In this document: piece by piece, positions 1-9,765 of the stretch
How positions within the stretch are numbered: the first letter of the stretch is position 1
Layout: every line of letters begins with the position of its first letter
Virus record (IMG/VR): IMGVR_UViG_3300017917_002247
Span: 1-20,758 of that record
DNA length: 20,758 bases
Source: a virus
Direction: 5' to 3' (one strand)
Notes under the pieces: model-generated
The model's database searches: none
Seen by the model: only the letters and a program-made list of their open reading frames with translations
Told to the model about the DNA's origin: nothing
Translations under genes and position numbers: made by a program

Positions 1-3000
1 AAATGCATTAGTAAAGGTAATTAATGTAGGTGAGAATGGGTCTATATGCTGCCAATTAGCAGTTCCCGGTGCAGTTGTTGTACCTGTAACACTTTTACAT
101 ACATAAAATGCATAAGTTGATCCTGTTTTATATTGTACAAAATCACCCGCCAAATATGTTACAGTACCTCCAGAAATATAGTTTATAGGTTTATTATAAA
201 TATATCTATAAACTCTAGTACCATCAGTTACGATATCACCATAATTAAACTGTGTGAAATCTGTACTTGATCCCGTATAAGTAGTTATAGGCCCATAAGT
301 GTATGGTTCAATATTAGAATAGGTTATATCTTTATATCTCCATTTCTCATACCCCCAAGGTGTGAATAATTTAGGATCATATTCTGTTATTTCAACAAAA
401 CATGAGTGACCGGCATTAGGATGATAAATGTCTCTAATGTTTTTTGGTAATATATCATTTAAATCACAATGGAAGATTGTGGTTTCCTCAATACAAACAA
501 ATAATCTATAAATATCTACTGTTTCTATTGTATAACCAGTTGAAGTCAAAACAGGTTTTTTATAACTATTAATCTTGTATTTAACAATATCATTTAATTG
601 ATAGTTAATAATCTTAGGATTAAATTCTTCCGCAAATTCAAGTAATTGTAAATATTCTTCACTAGAATAAATCGGGTCTTCTAATAAATAAGTTAAGTTA
701 TTAACAGTATAATTTTTATCTTTAAACTCTGTCTCAAAAGGTTTATTAAAATCATACTTATCATAACCCTCAATACCAAATGATGTACCATCAATATTTA
801 TTGAACCAGTAGAACCAGTTGATACAGGTGATTTACTACCATTTATATGTGATCTATTAGGTGCATACGGTATGGTTTTACTATATACACTATCTCTTTT
901 AATCTGTTTTTTACCAATACTGATATTAAATGATGGTGAAGCAAATTCATAAGCTGTAGGTGTATTACCTAAATACCAATCAGTTAATGTTATATCTTTT
1001 GTTACTGTTATACCATATTCACCTGCTAAGTTATCACTATTTTCTTTACGTTCAATAGGTAACTTTCTGGTCTTAGCCTTAAATGTAAAATCTATTTTAT
1101 CATAGTTTATTGTTTTATCATATACTAATGATGATATGTTTAAAATATCTTCTGTGTCTCTATATTTCTTATAATAATCAGAGTATAGTTTATTGAACAA
1201 TAAATCAGGGTCGGTATTACCAACTACCTTTGGTTTAACTATATCAAAATAAGATTGACTTTGCCCTTGTGTTGCTATTTTATAAACGTCTTTATCAGCA
1301 ATATTAATTGTTGTTTGATTAATAATATCTTCTTTACCTAATAAAGGTTGAATAGATAATATTTTTTCAAATATGCTATTATTATTTATTAACCTACCAG
1401 CATTAAATAATAATCTAAACCTACCATCATTTATAGGGTTATATTCACCATAAGATACCTCTGAATGAGTATAATCTATTTCTTCATATCTTTTTAATTT
1501 ACAAGGAAAATCTACAGGTTGGATAGCAAGATACACTCTATCATTTTGTCTAAAAAATCCTTCATAAACAAAATTATATATTCTATCATCGGCTAAAGAG
1601 CCTCCAATAAATGTGAATTCTTGTTGATTATAAATTAGTCCATTTTGGTCTACTAACTTAACAATAACAGTTTGTCTATTATTTCTTATTAAATCTGTAT
1701 CAAAATATAAATTAATATCAAACTTATAAAAACCAATATCTTTTATCAAATAATAAGGGTTATTGGATTTAACTAAAGAAACATCTTCAAGAGTATCAGC
1801 AAAACCTTCATTAATTGAAGTGATTGATACAAAGTTATCGATATTAGGTACTAAATCTAATTCATCAGTTAAAGTATGGATTAAACTAGTATCATTAAGA
1901 TTATAAAATGGCCCTATATTATCTGAATTTATTGGGTATAAACCATCAAATTCAGCAATAAGCTTATTATCAATAAACAACTTATCACCAACATATATAT
2001 CATCAACTTTGTATGTTGTATCAATTGTTAATCCACTAAAAATTTGATAAGTATCAATTACCTTTGATAGATTAATTGATAATGTATCATTCATCGGGTT
2101 AAGATTATGCTTATTGATATAAGCATAATCTATATGCATTAAAGGGTCAGTTTTGGCTCTTTTTGAATATTTGTATGCCAAACCATTTCTATAAGGTGTT
2201 AACGTTGATCCAGTAGGTGTAGATGCAGTACCTATAGCAGTTGTTCCTGTTATTTCATAAAAATTACCACTATAGCTAACAACATCACCTTGATAATAAG
2301 TAACACCATTAGACCATGCTTTACTTCTTCTATAAGGCACTAACCAATTACCATCTTTTAGATATTCTCCATCTAATGGTTTAGTTGTTCCAGTATATAA
2401 ACTATAACCATAGTAATAAGGTTGTTTAATAACCCTATCTGTATTTGTATTGTCGGTATAATACGCAACATCTGGTATTGTATATTGGGTATCTGCTGAT
2501 GTATATGCTCCCGGTTCTAAATCTATTACACTACCTGCAATATCAAAATAACATGTATGTGCTTTAGGTGGTGGGCAATCAAAATTAAACCCTAATTCAA
2601 TATAAGCTAATGCTTTTGATATTGAATTTATAAAAAACTCTCTTTCAATATTTGTGGGATTAGGACAGTCAGCAAATGTTATAGTATGTGAGTTAGCATT
2701 TTTTGGTATAATATCAAATGCTGGTCTATCATAATCAACTGTAATACCAGTAACACCATTATACTTTTTATATATGGTATAAGTGCCTCCCGGTTTATTG
2801 TATTGTACGTTAATTATAGTTATTTGTGATGTAGTATTTAATTCAGTATTATTAGGTGTTAATAGATTATTATCTTCATCATAAGTATTAACTGTTCTAA
2901 GCCTATACAAATCACCCCTAGCTACAACAAATACACCGTATCTACCACCAACTGATTCTGACGTAAGTCCGGTAGCAACAACTAATGTATTAATATTGCC

Positions 3001-5673
3001 ACCAAAACTGTTTTCTGTATAATCAGTTAAATTATCGTATAAATAATATGATCCTTCCCTTTCGCATTCATCTTTAATGCTGTAATATTTACCTCTATAA
3101 AGATTAACACTATTATCAATACCCTTATTACTTTCTTTTAATTGATTGTAAATTGATAATGGTGTAGACAATGCCTTGGCTGTATTATAAACCCTTCCGC
3201 CATTAATTTCTATACTATTAGTACCCTGATTAATTCTTTTTAAAGCATCATTTGTGAATTCTGACCCTTTATCAATACCGGCTTTATACTTGTATTTATT
3301 ATCAAGTAAATCAGAGTTCTTAACTTTTTTACCAGCATTAAATATAGTTGTTGCAGGTATAACCTGTTTAATAAGTTGAACCCAATATGTATCAAATTGA
3401 TTAATAAAATCAATACCTACACTATTACTAATATCTTTACCATAAGATTTTTTAAAATCATAATACAACTTCCTAAGTGTAGGATAAACAATAAATGTTT
3501 TTCTATTTCTTGGATCAATAAAGTTGTTAAGACAATCTTTAATAAACTGTGAAAAAGTTATATTAGTAGGATTAACACTGTTTGTATATGGTGACCCATA
3601 ATTAGTATCAATAATAAGTCTATTGCGCTTAAAATACCTATAAATTAAGAAATCAATAACTCTTTGTGAATTAAGATAGATTTCAACCTCTTTCGTATTA
3701 ATCAGTAATCTACTATTAAGAACTTCATAAGAAGTATCCGAATCTATATCTTCATTAATAGTAGCAGACTCGGTGTAAACCCAAGACTTCTTATTATCAA
3801 TTGTTTTAACGAGTTCAAAACCTTTTATACCATCAAAGTCTCTAAACTTATCAAGATAAGTTTTACCGTTATCATAAGGACCAACATTTTCTTTATCAAT
3901 AACAATATAACCACCTGCCTCTTGATAAGCTACATCAGTCGGTGCCGATGGGTATCCTTCTGAATCAAATGGATATAAACCAACCAGATTAGCTGGATCA
4001 TCTTCTCCCAAAGCTTCCGCTATCTCTAAATACTTATTATTAGCGTCTAATTTCGCTTCTGTTAAGTAGATATACTCATTAATGTCTATTATATAGTCAG
4101 GTATCCCGACGATCTCTAATAGGGCTTCTATGGCTTTTCTAGTACCTTTACTTTTGAATAGATATGCTGTATTCAACAATAACCTTCTCCATACTTCAAT
4201 ATCAAACTCTTGTGGTGTGATAGTATCTTCCAGAGGTTGACTTATCGTGAATAAACTTGTAATTATAGCATCATCATCATCTAATCTATTTGTATCCCAA
4301 CCTAATGTCTGAGCAAAGTTTTTAATTAACAAATCAGGGACATTATCTATTTTATCATAACTTACATTTCTCATGTAAGCAAGTGAATCAACATACACTT
4401 TAACAGCATCAAATCCTCTACCATATAACTGTAAAACATTTTCCATTTTACGATCTACGGTATCAAACTCTTTAAAGGCCTCAGTTGTTAATGTTCTACT
4501 AATTAAATCACTTTTAAAACTATCAAATGATTCAGCGATTGAATTTAATTCTAATACATATTCATCATATTTTGTTGTAAACACATCTAAATTATAATCA
4601 TCATATAACGGGAAATATAATACCACAGGTTGTATTACGGACTTACCAGTATCATCTGATACCGGCACATTAATTTTTGTCGCATATACTTTGTTTTGAT
4701 TATCAAAGTTTAGTAAAAATTTAGCGACATCGCTTAATTCTTCATAAAACTTATTAACTATAGTTTTATTTGGTTTTAAATAAAATTTGGTGTTAACATT
4801 ATTATTATCATCTTTTACATCTGCAAATGGAAAACCATTAACAGTTACTGACAAATTTGTTCCTGCTGCTCTCAATACTACATCAATGATATCGAATTCT
4901 TGATCATTAAAGAAAACAGTATAATCAGTATAATATTTTGAAAAGTTTCTAATGACAGCACGATCATCGTAATCATTTAAAGTCGTACCAGTACTGTTAT
5001 ATTCAATATTAAAAGGGTTTCTTATCGCACTTGAGTTAATTGTAATAGTAGACGTGTTGTTATTCTTATTTTCAATATAAGAAACAACGTTACGAATGTT
5101 TTGACCCAAATATTCTACTTTAATTGCAGCCGGGAAGTTAGAAATAATTTCTACCAACCCATTCTTAATTCTCTCCTTTAATGAAGAAAACAATACAAAT
5201 CTACTGACATTACTAGTGTCGACATTAAATTTAGGTTTTAGTTTGTTTTCAACATAATTAGATAAATTATTTGGTTGAACACCTAATGTATTAGAGATAC
5301 TTTCTTGTGTATAAGATACCGGTGCGTTTGTTTCTCCAGATATATTTGTCTGGATTACACTAATATCTTTAACAATACTAAAATTACCGAGGGTTAGGAA
5401 TGGGTCACCGCCAAATTCATTATTATTGGCAAATTGCATACCAACTAATCCGCCACCAAAGGTATCATTACCACTAGCTAAATTACCCCCCTTTGTTATT
5501 ACAGTTCTAGTGACTTTTTCGTATTCAGCAAAAGTGAAACATGGTACATAACATAATATACCATCTACATTATACTCTCTAAAACCATCTGATCCTAATT
5601 CTCTTGCTTTGTTTATTGCTTCTTCTTTAGTTGAATATACAAAACGTAGTATAGGTGAATTAATTACTGCCAT
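1..5673 (-). CDS. Giant tail/baseplate protein with P2 gpI-like segment and CBM-like modules (3' end outside window)
   Basis: The frame from ATG at 5673 stays open to position 1, giving 1891 codons with no stop. I translated several stretches directly, including the start, 4084-4260, 2221-2400 and 1-300. The N terminus is MAVINSPILRFVYSTKEEAI. At about 486-525, QEFDIEVWRRLLLNTAYLF followed by KSKGTRKAIEALLEIVGIP matches the signature of phage tail protein I (P2 gpI), a wedge protein related in position to T4 gp7. After about residue 1100 come short aromatic modules resembling CBM5/12: W1120 to Y1139, about 1810-1827 and about 1838-1878. This suggests a protein anchored in the baseplate with distal carbohydrate-binding parts. 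Codon use and AT content match the rest of the operon. The start lies 5 nt after the previous stop (TAATAAAAATG). Adhesin or fibre roles are alternatives; the C terminus is unseen. Confidence 0.75.
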   Translation of the reverse strand, partial: MAVINSPILRFVYSTKEEAINKARELGSDGFREYNVDGILCYVPCFTFAEYEKVTRTVITKGGNLASGNDTFGGGLVGMQFANNNEFGGDPFLTLGNFSIVKDISVIQTNISGETNAPVSYTQESISNTLGVQPNNLSNYVENKLKPKFNVDTSNVSRFVLFSSLKERIKNGLVEIISNFPAAIKVEYLGQNIRNVVSYIENKNNNTSTITINSSAIRNPFNIEYNSTGTTLNDYDDRAVIRNFSKYYTDYTVFFNDQEFDIIDVVLRAAGTNLSVTVNGFPFADVKDDNNNVNTKFYLKPNKTIVNKFYEELSDVAKFLLNFDNQNKVYATKINVPVSDDTGKSVIQPVVLYFPLYDDYNLDVFTTKYDEYVLELNSIAESFDSFKSDLISRTLTTEAFKEFDTVDRKMENVLQLYGRGFDAVKVYVDSLAYMRNVSYDKIDNVPDLLIKNFAQTLGWDTNRLDDDDAIITSLFTISQPLEDTITPQEFDIEVWRRLLLNTAYLFKSKGTRKAIEALLEIVGIPDYIIDINEYIYLTEAKLDANNKYLEIAEALGEDDPANLVGLYPFDSEGYPSAPTDVAYQEAGGYIVIDKENVGPYDNGKTYLDKFRDFDGIKGFELVKTIDNKKSWVYTESATINEDIDSDTSYEVLNSRLLINTKEVEIYLNSQRVIDFLIYRYFKRNRLIIDTNYGSPYTNSVNPTNITFSQFIKDCLNNFIDPRNRKTFIVYPTLRKLYYDFKKSYGKDISNSVGIDFINQFDTYWVQLIKQVIPATTIFNAGKKVKNSDLLDNKYKYKAGIDKGSEFTNDALKRINQGTNSIEINGGRVYNTAKALSTPLSIYNQLKESNKGIDNSVNLYRGKYYSIKDECEREGSYYLYDNLTDYTENSFGGNINTLVVATGLTSESVGGRYGVFVVARGDLYRLRTVNTYDEDNNLLTPNNTELNTTSQITIINVQYNKPGGTYTIYKKYNGVTGITVDYDRPAFDIIPKNANSHTITFADCPNPTNIEREFFINSISKALAYIELGFNFDCPPPKAHTCYFDIAGSVIDLEPGAYTSADTQYTIPDVAYYTDNTNTDRVIKQPYYYGYSLYTGTTKPLDGEYLKDGNWLVPYRRSKAWSNGVTYYQGDVVSYSGNFYEITGTTAIGTASTPTGSTLTPYRNGLAYKYSKRAKTDPLMHIDYAYINKHNLNPMNDTLSINLSKVIDTYQIFSGLTIDTTYKVDDIYVGDKLFIDNKLIAEFDGLYPINSDNIGPFYNLNDTSLIHTLTDELDLVPNIDNFVSITSINEGFADTLEDVSLVKSNNPYYLIKDIGFYKFDINLYFDTDLIRNNRQTVIVKLVDQNGLIYNQQEFTFIGGSLADDRIYNFVYEGFFRQNDRVYLAIQPVDFPCKLKRYEEIDYTHSEVSYGEYNPINDGRFRLLFNAGRLINNNSIFEKILSIQPLLGKEDIINQTTINIADKDVYKIATQGQSQSYFDIVKPKVVGNTDPDLLFNKLYSDYYKKYRDTEDILNISSLVYDKTINYDKIDFTFKAKTRKLPIERKENSDNLAGEYGITVTKDITLTDWYLGNTPTAYEFASPSFNISIGKKQIKRDSVYSKTIPYAPNRSHINGSKSPVSTGSTGSINIDGTSFGIEGYDKYDFNKPFETEFKDKNYTVNNLTYLLEDPIYSSEEYLQLLEFAEEFNPKIINYQLNDIVKYKINSYKKPVLTSTGYTIETVDIYRLFVCIEETTIFHCDLNDILPKNIRDIYHPNAGHSCFVEITEYDPKLFTPWGYEKWRYKDITYSNIEPYTYGPITTYTGSSTDFTQFNYGDIVTDGTRVYRYIYNKPINYISGGTVTYLAGDFVQYKTGSTYAFYVCKSVTGTTTAPGTANWQHIDPFSPTLITFTNAF
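40..246 (-). repeat. Two adjacent CBM5/12-like modules near the window edge
   Basis: Residues about 1810-1827 (NYGDIVTDGTRVYRYI) and about 1838-1878 (TYLAGDFVQYKTGSTYAFYV, then TAPGTANWQHI) share the Y-GD-V-G-Y pattern. The second ends in the family-typical P-W pair. A third, looser YQLNDIVKYK lies near residue 1691 (about 603). Together with the module at 1120 they form a degenerate series, which may continue past position 1. Confidence 0.5.
2179..2319 (-). other. CBM5/12-like module in the giant protein
   Basis: Residues about 1119-1165 contain AWSNGVTYYQGDVVSYSGNF followed by YEITG, with the W-Y-GD-V-Y-G-Y spacing of chitin-type CBM5/12 modules. A Thr/Ser/Gly linker rich in GTAST follows. 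The module may bind a host surface glycan; ligand identity cannot be read from the sequence. Confidence 0.5.
4099..4218 (-). other. P2 gpI-like (phage tail protein I) segment inside the giant protein
   Basis: These codons give residues 486-525 of the giant protein. The helical pattern V-RRLLLN-AYLFKSKGTRKAIEALLEIVG matches the most conserved part of tail protein I, where a Lys/Arg-Gly-Thr turn links two helices. The match was read by eye and not scored. Only this core is clear; the flanking sequence diverges. Confidence 0.6.
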
Positions 5674-5678
5674 TTTTA

Positions 5679-6581
5679 TTAGTTTGGTAACGGTATGTTA
5701 TCTAATGTTTTGCTTGTATCTATATCTGTTCTAATTCTTCTAACCTCATAATGACCTATATTTGGGTCATCAATCTCATATAGATCATATTGTTTATAAA
5801 TTGTGCCATCAGTATTATAAAGTGTGTAAATACCATCTTTAAGTGATTTACTTTGTTCACCAAATAACGCTATTGATAGACTTTCTATATCAAAATCTAC
5901 AACCTCAATTTCTTTGACTATCGGGTTAAAACTGGTATTACTTAATATCACATTTTGCCCTTTTCTACCAATAAATGGTTGTGCTGTAGGTCTAAATGAT
6001 GGTGCAGTATTTGGTGTAACTGTACAAAATAGTAAACTACCTGTATTATTATACGCATATTTAATACCTTTTTGTGTAGTACCATTACCAATTGATTGCG
6101 TTGCTTCACACAAAAAACTAGTAGTTACTATTTTATATAAACCCTCAATTTTTGAACCATTATTATTTAAGTATTCAACTCTATATCCATCAAGACCATT
6201 ATTAGTAAATTTACGAATGAAATCAATTGGTGCTGAGTTCACATCAAAAACTAAACCTTTAATATCTGGTACATTAACGAGCTCACCGCAATCAAGAATA
6301 GTTGTTCTTATTTGTGCTGGTCTAATATAGATTGTATATATACCTTTCTGATTAAATACATCTTTTGGTAGTGTTAAATTATATAAACCACCAAGTAATT
6401 CTGATGTACTGCCTCCAAGTTCTTGATTTGAATACAAAGGTTTAATCACCGTTGATCCAGATAATTTTTTTATAACTTGCTGTTCACCAGATGCCCTTGT
6501 TCTTGAATATATAACAATGACCTCAATATCATTCGGATTAACATCTGCTGGCCTTTTAAAACCGTAATTACCTAAACTCAT
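5679..6581 (-). CDS. Putative tail/baseplate protein of beta-rich type, unknown
   Basis: At 300 residues, not recognised. It opens with MSLGNYGFKRPADVNPNDIE followed by strand-like segments (VIVIYSRTRA, KGIYTIYIRP, DGIYTLYNTDGTIYKQYDLYE) that suggest at least two beta-sandwich domains, about 1-95 and 215-285. The Gly-Ile-Tyr-Thr core occurs twice (near residues 80 and 250), which may mark two similar strands rather than a true repeat. Cys residues occur near 98, 157 and 185 without a clear pairing. The start shares ATGA with the preceding gene. Five bases separate its TAA from the giant gene, so it may act as that protein's partner or attachment factor; this is inferred from position alone. 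An antisense open frame of 138 codons inside it is a shadow. Confidence 0.55.
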   Translation of the reverse strand: MSLGNYGFKRPADVNPNDIEVIVIYSRTRASGEQQVIKKLSGSTVIKPLYSNQELGGSTSELLGGLYNLTLPKDVFNQKGIYTIYIRPAQIRTTILDCGELVNVPDIKGLVFDVNSAPIDFIRKFTNNGLDGYRVEYLNNNGSKIEGLYKIVTTSFLCEATQSIGNGTTQKGIKYAYNNTGSLLFCTVTPNTAPSFRPTAQPFIGRKGQNVILSNTSFNPIVKEIEVVDFDIESLSIALFGEQSKSLKDGIYTLYNTDGTIYKQYDLYEIDDPNIGHYEVRRIRTDIDTSKTLDNIPLPN

Positions 6582-7222
6582 AGTATGCCGTTTTTATTTA
6601 CCTTAAAAAACCCAAGACCAGTCTTTTTTAACTCCTGTAATGTCCTAGTTTTATTTAACTTACTTATTGATTCAAATACACTATTTGCACCTCTATCTAT
6701 AAATACACTACTTTGTATTTTTGGCTCTTCTGCTATGCTGTCATATAACATATAAACCGGTTTAGATGTATAATCATCATTAGGTATAGTTTTATATGTA
6801 ACACGTCCATTAATCTCCTCATATAATATAGGATTTGATGTACCAACACCAATATAATACTTATAATAATAACTGTCATTAGTTACATCATAATTTTCTA
6901 TTATGGCAACTAAATCACTACCAGATATTAGTATAGGTTTACCCAAATTGTTCCTATTAAAATTACCATTTAACTCATCTTGAGTTAAAATTGTACCTAA
7001 CTTTGAATTAGTAATACCTGTAATATAAGTTATATCTTGAGAAAATAAAGTTGTTAAACCTGTTAAATCCGAATATACGGTCTGACTAATAACCATATTG
7101 TCTAAATTAACTCTATTGATATATCCATCCGTATCAACATACACCCCATTAGCTGATATATTCTGATCTAATTGTAATAGGCAGTTAATATCAGTTTGTA
7201 TTTGTTCTATATTCAATGTCAT
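6578..7222 (-). CDS. Small putative tail/baseplate protein, unknown
   Basis: At 214 residues, not recognised. The N-terminal third (IEQIQTDINCLLQLDQNI) is helical. The middle is beta-prone with many Tyr and Asn (DSYYYKYYIGVGTSNPILYE). The C-terminal 45 residues form a compact, better-defined unit, FIDRGANSVFESISKL followed by RTLQELKKTGLGFFKV, which looks like a conserved docking or capping segment although I cannot name it. Both ends share ATGA overlaps of 4 nt with the flanking genes, so it is translated by coupling. Being small and lying between two larger structural genes, it could be an adaptor; that is a guess from size and position. Confidence 0.55.
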   Translation of the reverse strand: MTLNIEQIQTDINCLLQLDQNISANGVYVDTDGYINRVNLDNMVISQTVYSDLTGLTTLFSQDITYITGITNSKLGTILTQDELNGNFNRNNLGKPILISGSDLVAIIENYDVTNDSYYYKYYIGVGTSNPILYEEINGRVTYKTIPNDDYTSKPVYMLYDSIAEEPKIQSSVFIDRGANSVFESISKLNKTRTLQELKKTGLGFFKVNKNGIL

Positions 7223-9765
7223 AATAATGAAAAGTTAATAGTATCGGTTAGTTCTGTTATGCTAGAATCATTTAAATCTTCAAATACCGCTTTATAAACT
7301 ACATTACATCTTAATGTAGAAGGTATATCAAAATTATATGAAAACAGTAAGTAATTAAAATAGGTTTTTACATCTAAATCTATAATTTCACTTGGCTCAA
7401 TAATAGATTTGGTTTGATTTGTAACCATATTAACAACGACCGAGAAATCGTTATCAAATAGACTTGATTGATCTCTATTTGGAACTAACCTATGGTAATA
7501 TCTCATTAAGTTAATATAGTCGGTTTTTATTTCACTAATAGGTTTTAGTGTTAATATCGCATTCTTTACTATGTTTATACTCTGTGTATTAACACCCGTT
7601 AATTGCCCATTAGTTGGGTCTATATTTGCTAAACTTGTTATATACTGATCATATAACTGTTTATATTCGTTCAAATTTTTAAGCCAAAACTTTCTATTTT
7701 GAACAAAATTAACATTTGGGTATTTATTAAACGTAAATGTGTAAGGAGTATTTTGATATGTTATACCATTTACAGTTAATCTAATTCCGGTATTAGTAGC
7801 AACGCTTTGACCTTTTGGTGTGGTATTTTGGGTAAGTTCTATTCTACCTATAGTACTAGAATTTCTACTTAAAATAACATGTTTAATTGCAGTAGAGTTT
7901 AACAGATAATCAGTATATTGATTAAGAGTTTCAAACTTAGATTCAACCTCTCTTTTATATACTAATTCTTTATCAGCATCAGACCAGTCTTTAGCAGGTT
8001 TTATATAGAATCCACTTGAAACCATTGTGCCTGTATCAGTAAAAATAAAACCAGTATTGGAAGCAAAAGTATTGCCGCTAGAAATAAACCTTAAATCGGT
8101 TGGTATTGATAATTCGCCATATTGGTAACTTATATCATAGAAAAAGTCATCAATATCAGCTTTACGCATTGCAACATAAGTAGGATTTGTATGTGTACCT
8201 AATACAACATTCATGAAACCATTATCATTTATTAAATCTATAAACTTGACATAAATATTATCTTCTGGATAATCTGGTAATCTTGAAGTTGTATCCCCAT
8301 ACGCTAATTTGATTGAAGCGTATCTATTAAACTGATCTAATCTAGTTTTTTCAACAGTAACAAGAGGCTGTTTATTTAAAGTATTACCGCTTAAACTTAT
8401 AGTATCAAAAAATAAATCTTTAAGTTTAAATCGCTTATTTGATTGATTTTGTATTCTTATTTTACCTAAACTATTCTCAATAGATAAGTTACCTCTATCA
8501 TTAATCAAATCATATCTATTAAACTTAAAATCAGATCCAAAAAAATACTTTAATTCATTGTTAGTAAACAACGTATAAGTTAAAGTTTTAAAAACTGTAT
8601 TAACTACATTTGCATTCTCATACACATTATTTCTAAACATTACATCTAATAAACCATCTTCAAATAGTGTATTATTGATACTAATATCTTTGTTTATACT
8701 ATTGTTTTTAACCATTGTACCAAAATATGATACTGGTACTGGTTGGGTTGGTCTAAATATAGGCACCTTTTTATCAGACCAGTATGTATCAATTACTAAC
8801 TCAAATAAATCAATATCTGGTGTTTCTATAGTATAATCATTCCCATCAAATAGTAATGTATCGTATTGTAATAGAGATTTATTCAATACAATTTTAGAAT
8901 ACTCATATTTAACATTAAAGTCTTCATTTGAAATGACCCACCTTCTATTGTTTGTGCTAATGCTTGCCGGTATCATTGGGATACGTCTATTATTTGCAGC
9001 ATCATAAAAATAGTACTTAGCATATAACTCATTGAACCCAACTTTAGTAAATGATATAGAATAACCTTCTTTAGTTTTGTCTAAAGTGAATAAAGGTCTT
9101 AATGTTTTACTCTCACTTAATACTTCTGTATCACAATATCTCTCACTAACAGGTACCTTAGTGGTCATTATTAATTTTTGTCTTATAGGATCATTACTAT
9201 CAAAATATTCAATAATTAATCCACTTGCATACAAATAAGGTTTATCATTATAATTATTGACCCACGTTGTTTGTTTAGATTTAAAAGGTATTGCAAATGA
9301 TGGATAATATATAGGTAAATCAGTGAATGTTGGTCTTGGTAATGATATATCAGTAACAAAACTTTGTGATATTAAACCACTATTAATAAGTGTTTCACTA
9401 GGTAATAAATTAGTATTGTAAGGTCTTGGTATAGCATAATATTGATAGTCTGTTATTAATGACTGTCTTTGTATAGTCAAAGCTAAATTATTAATATCAG
9501 TTTTAAGTGTTTTGTAATTACTATCAATAAATCTATCTAATGTATCACCAGATACAAGCGGATTAAATGTATTAAAGAAAAATAAGCAATAACTTACATT
9601 GGTAAATTTATTTCTAAATTCATACAATTCATTATCAATAATAGGGTTAACTGAAAGCCCTATATTTTTATTTAAAAAATCAATGTTGTTTTCACTCTGA
9701 TTAGATTTACCAATATCAGAGTTAATATCCAATACAATATTAATATCTTTGTCTATCTTTAACAT
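7219..9765 (-). CDS. Large putative tail/baseplate structural protein, unknown family
   Basis: At 848 residues this is the largest complete protein of the operon, with no recognised domain. It begins with MLKIDKDINIVLDIN and is rich in Asn, Thr, Tyr and Ile, with long beta-prone stretches typical of phage fibre or baseplate proteins. The first 250 residues contain a PRPTFTDLPIYYPSFAIP segment followed by WVNNYNDKPYLYASGLIIEY. The C-terminal 150 residues look more helical (KNLNEYKQLYDQYITSLANI, then LKPISEIKTDYINLMRYYHR). No signal peptide, membrane segment or collagen-like repeat is present. The ATG at 9765 overlaps the preceding gene by 7 nt. It ends in TGA within an ATGA shared with the next gene, evidence that TGA is read as stop here. 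Function is inferred only from position. Confidence 0.55.
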   Translation of the reverse strand: MLKIDKDINIVLDINSDIGKSNQSENNIDFLNKNIGLSVNPIIDNELYEFRNKFTNVSYCLFFFNTFNPLVSGDTLDRFIDSNYKTLKTDINNLALTIQRQSLITDYQYYAIPRPYNTNLLPSETLINSGLISQSFVTDISLPRPTFTDLPIYYPSFAIPFKSKQTTWVNNYNDKPYLYASGLIIEYFDSNDPIRQKLIMTTKVPVSERYCDTEVLSESKTLRPLFTLDKTKEGYSISFTKVGFNELYAKYYFYDAANNRRIPMIPASISTNNRRWVISNEDFNVKYEYSKIVLNKSLLQYDTLLFDGNDYTIETPDIDLFELVIDTYWSDKKVPIFRPTQPVPVSYFGTMVKNNSINKDISINNTLFEDGLLDVMFRNNVYENANVVNTVFKTLTYTLFTNNELKYFFGSDFKFNRYDLINDRGNLSIENSLGKIRIQNQSNKRFKLKDLFFDTISLSGNTLNKQPLVTVEKTRLDQFNRYASIKLAYGDTTSRLPDYPEDNIYVKFIDLINDNGFMNVVLGTHTNPTYVAMRKADIDDFFYDISYQYGELSIPTDLRFISSGNTFASNTGFIFTDTGTMVSSGFYIKPAKDWSDADKELVYKREVESKFETLNQYTDYLLNSTAIKHVILSRNSSTIGRIELTQNTTPKGQSVATNTGIRLTVNGITYQNTPYTFTFNKYPNVNFVQNRKFWLKNLNEYKQLYDQYITSLANIDPTNGQLTGVNTQSINIVKNAILTLKPISEIKTDYINLMRYYHRLVPNRDQSSLFDNDFSVVVNMVTNQTKSIIEPSEIIDLDVKTYFNYLLFSYNFDIPSTLRCNVVYKAVFEDLNDSSITELTDTINFSLL

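Noticed and set aside
5914-6330. Plus-strand open frame of 138 codons
   Set aside because: It lies wholly antisense to the 300-residue gene, whose frame is coupled to both neighbours. The region has no plus-strand gene context, and the product is a hydrophobic, shadow-type sequence.
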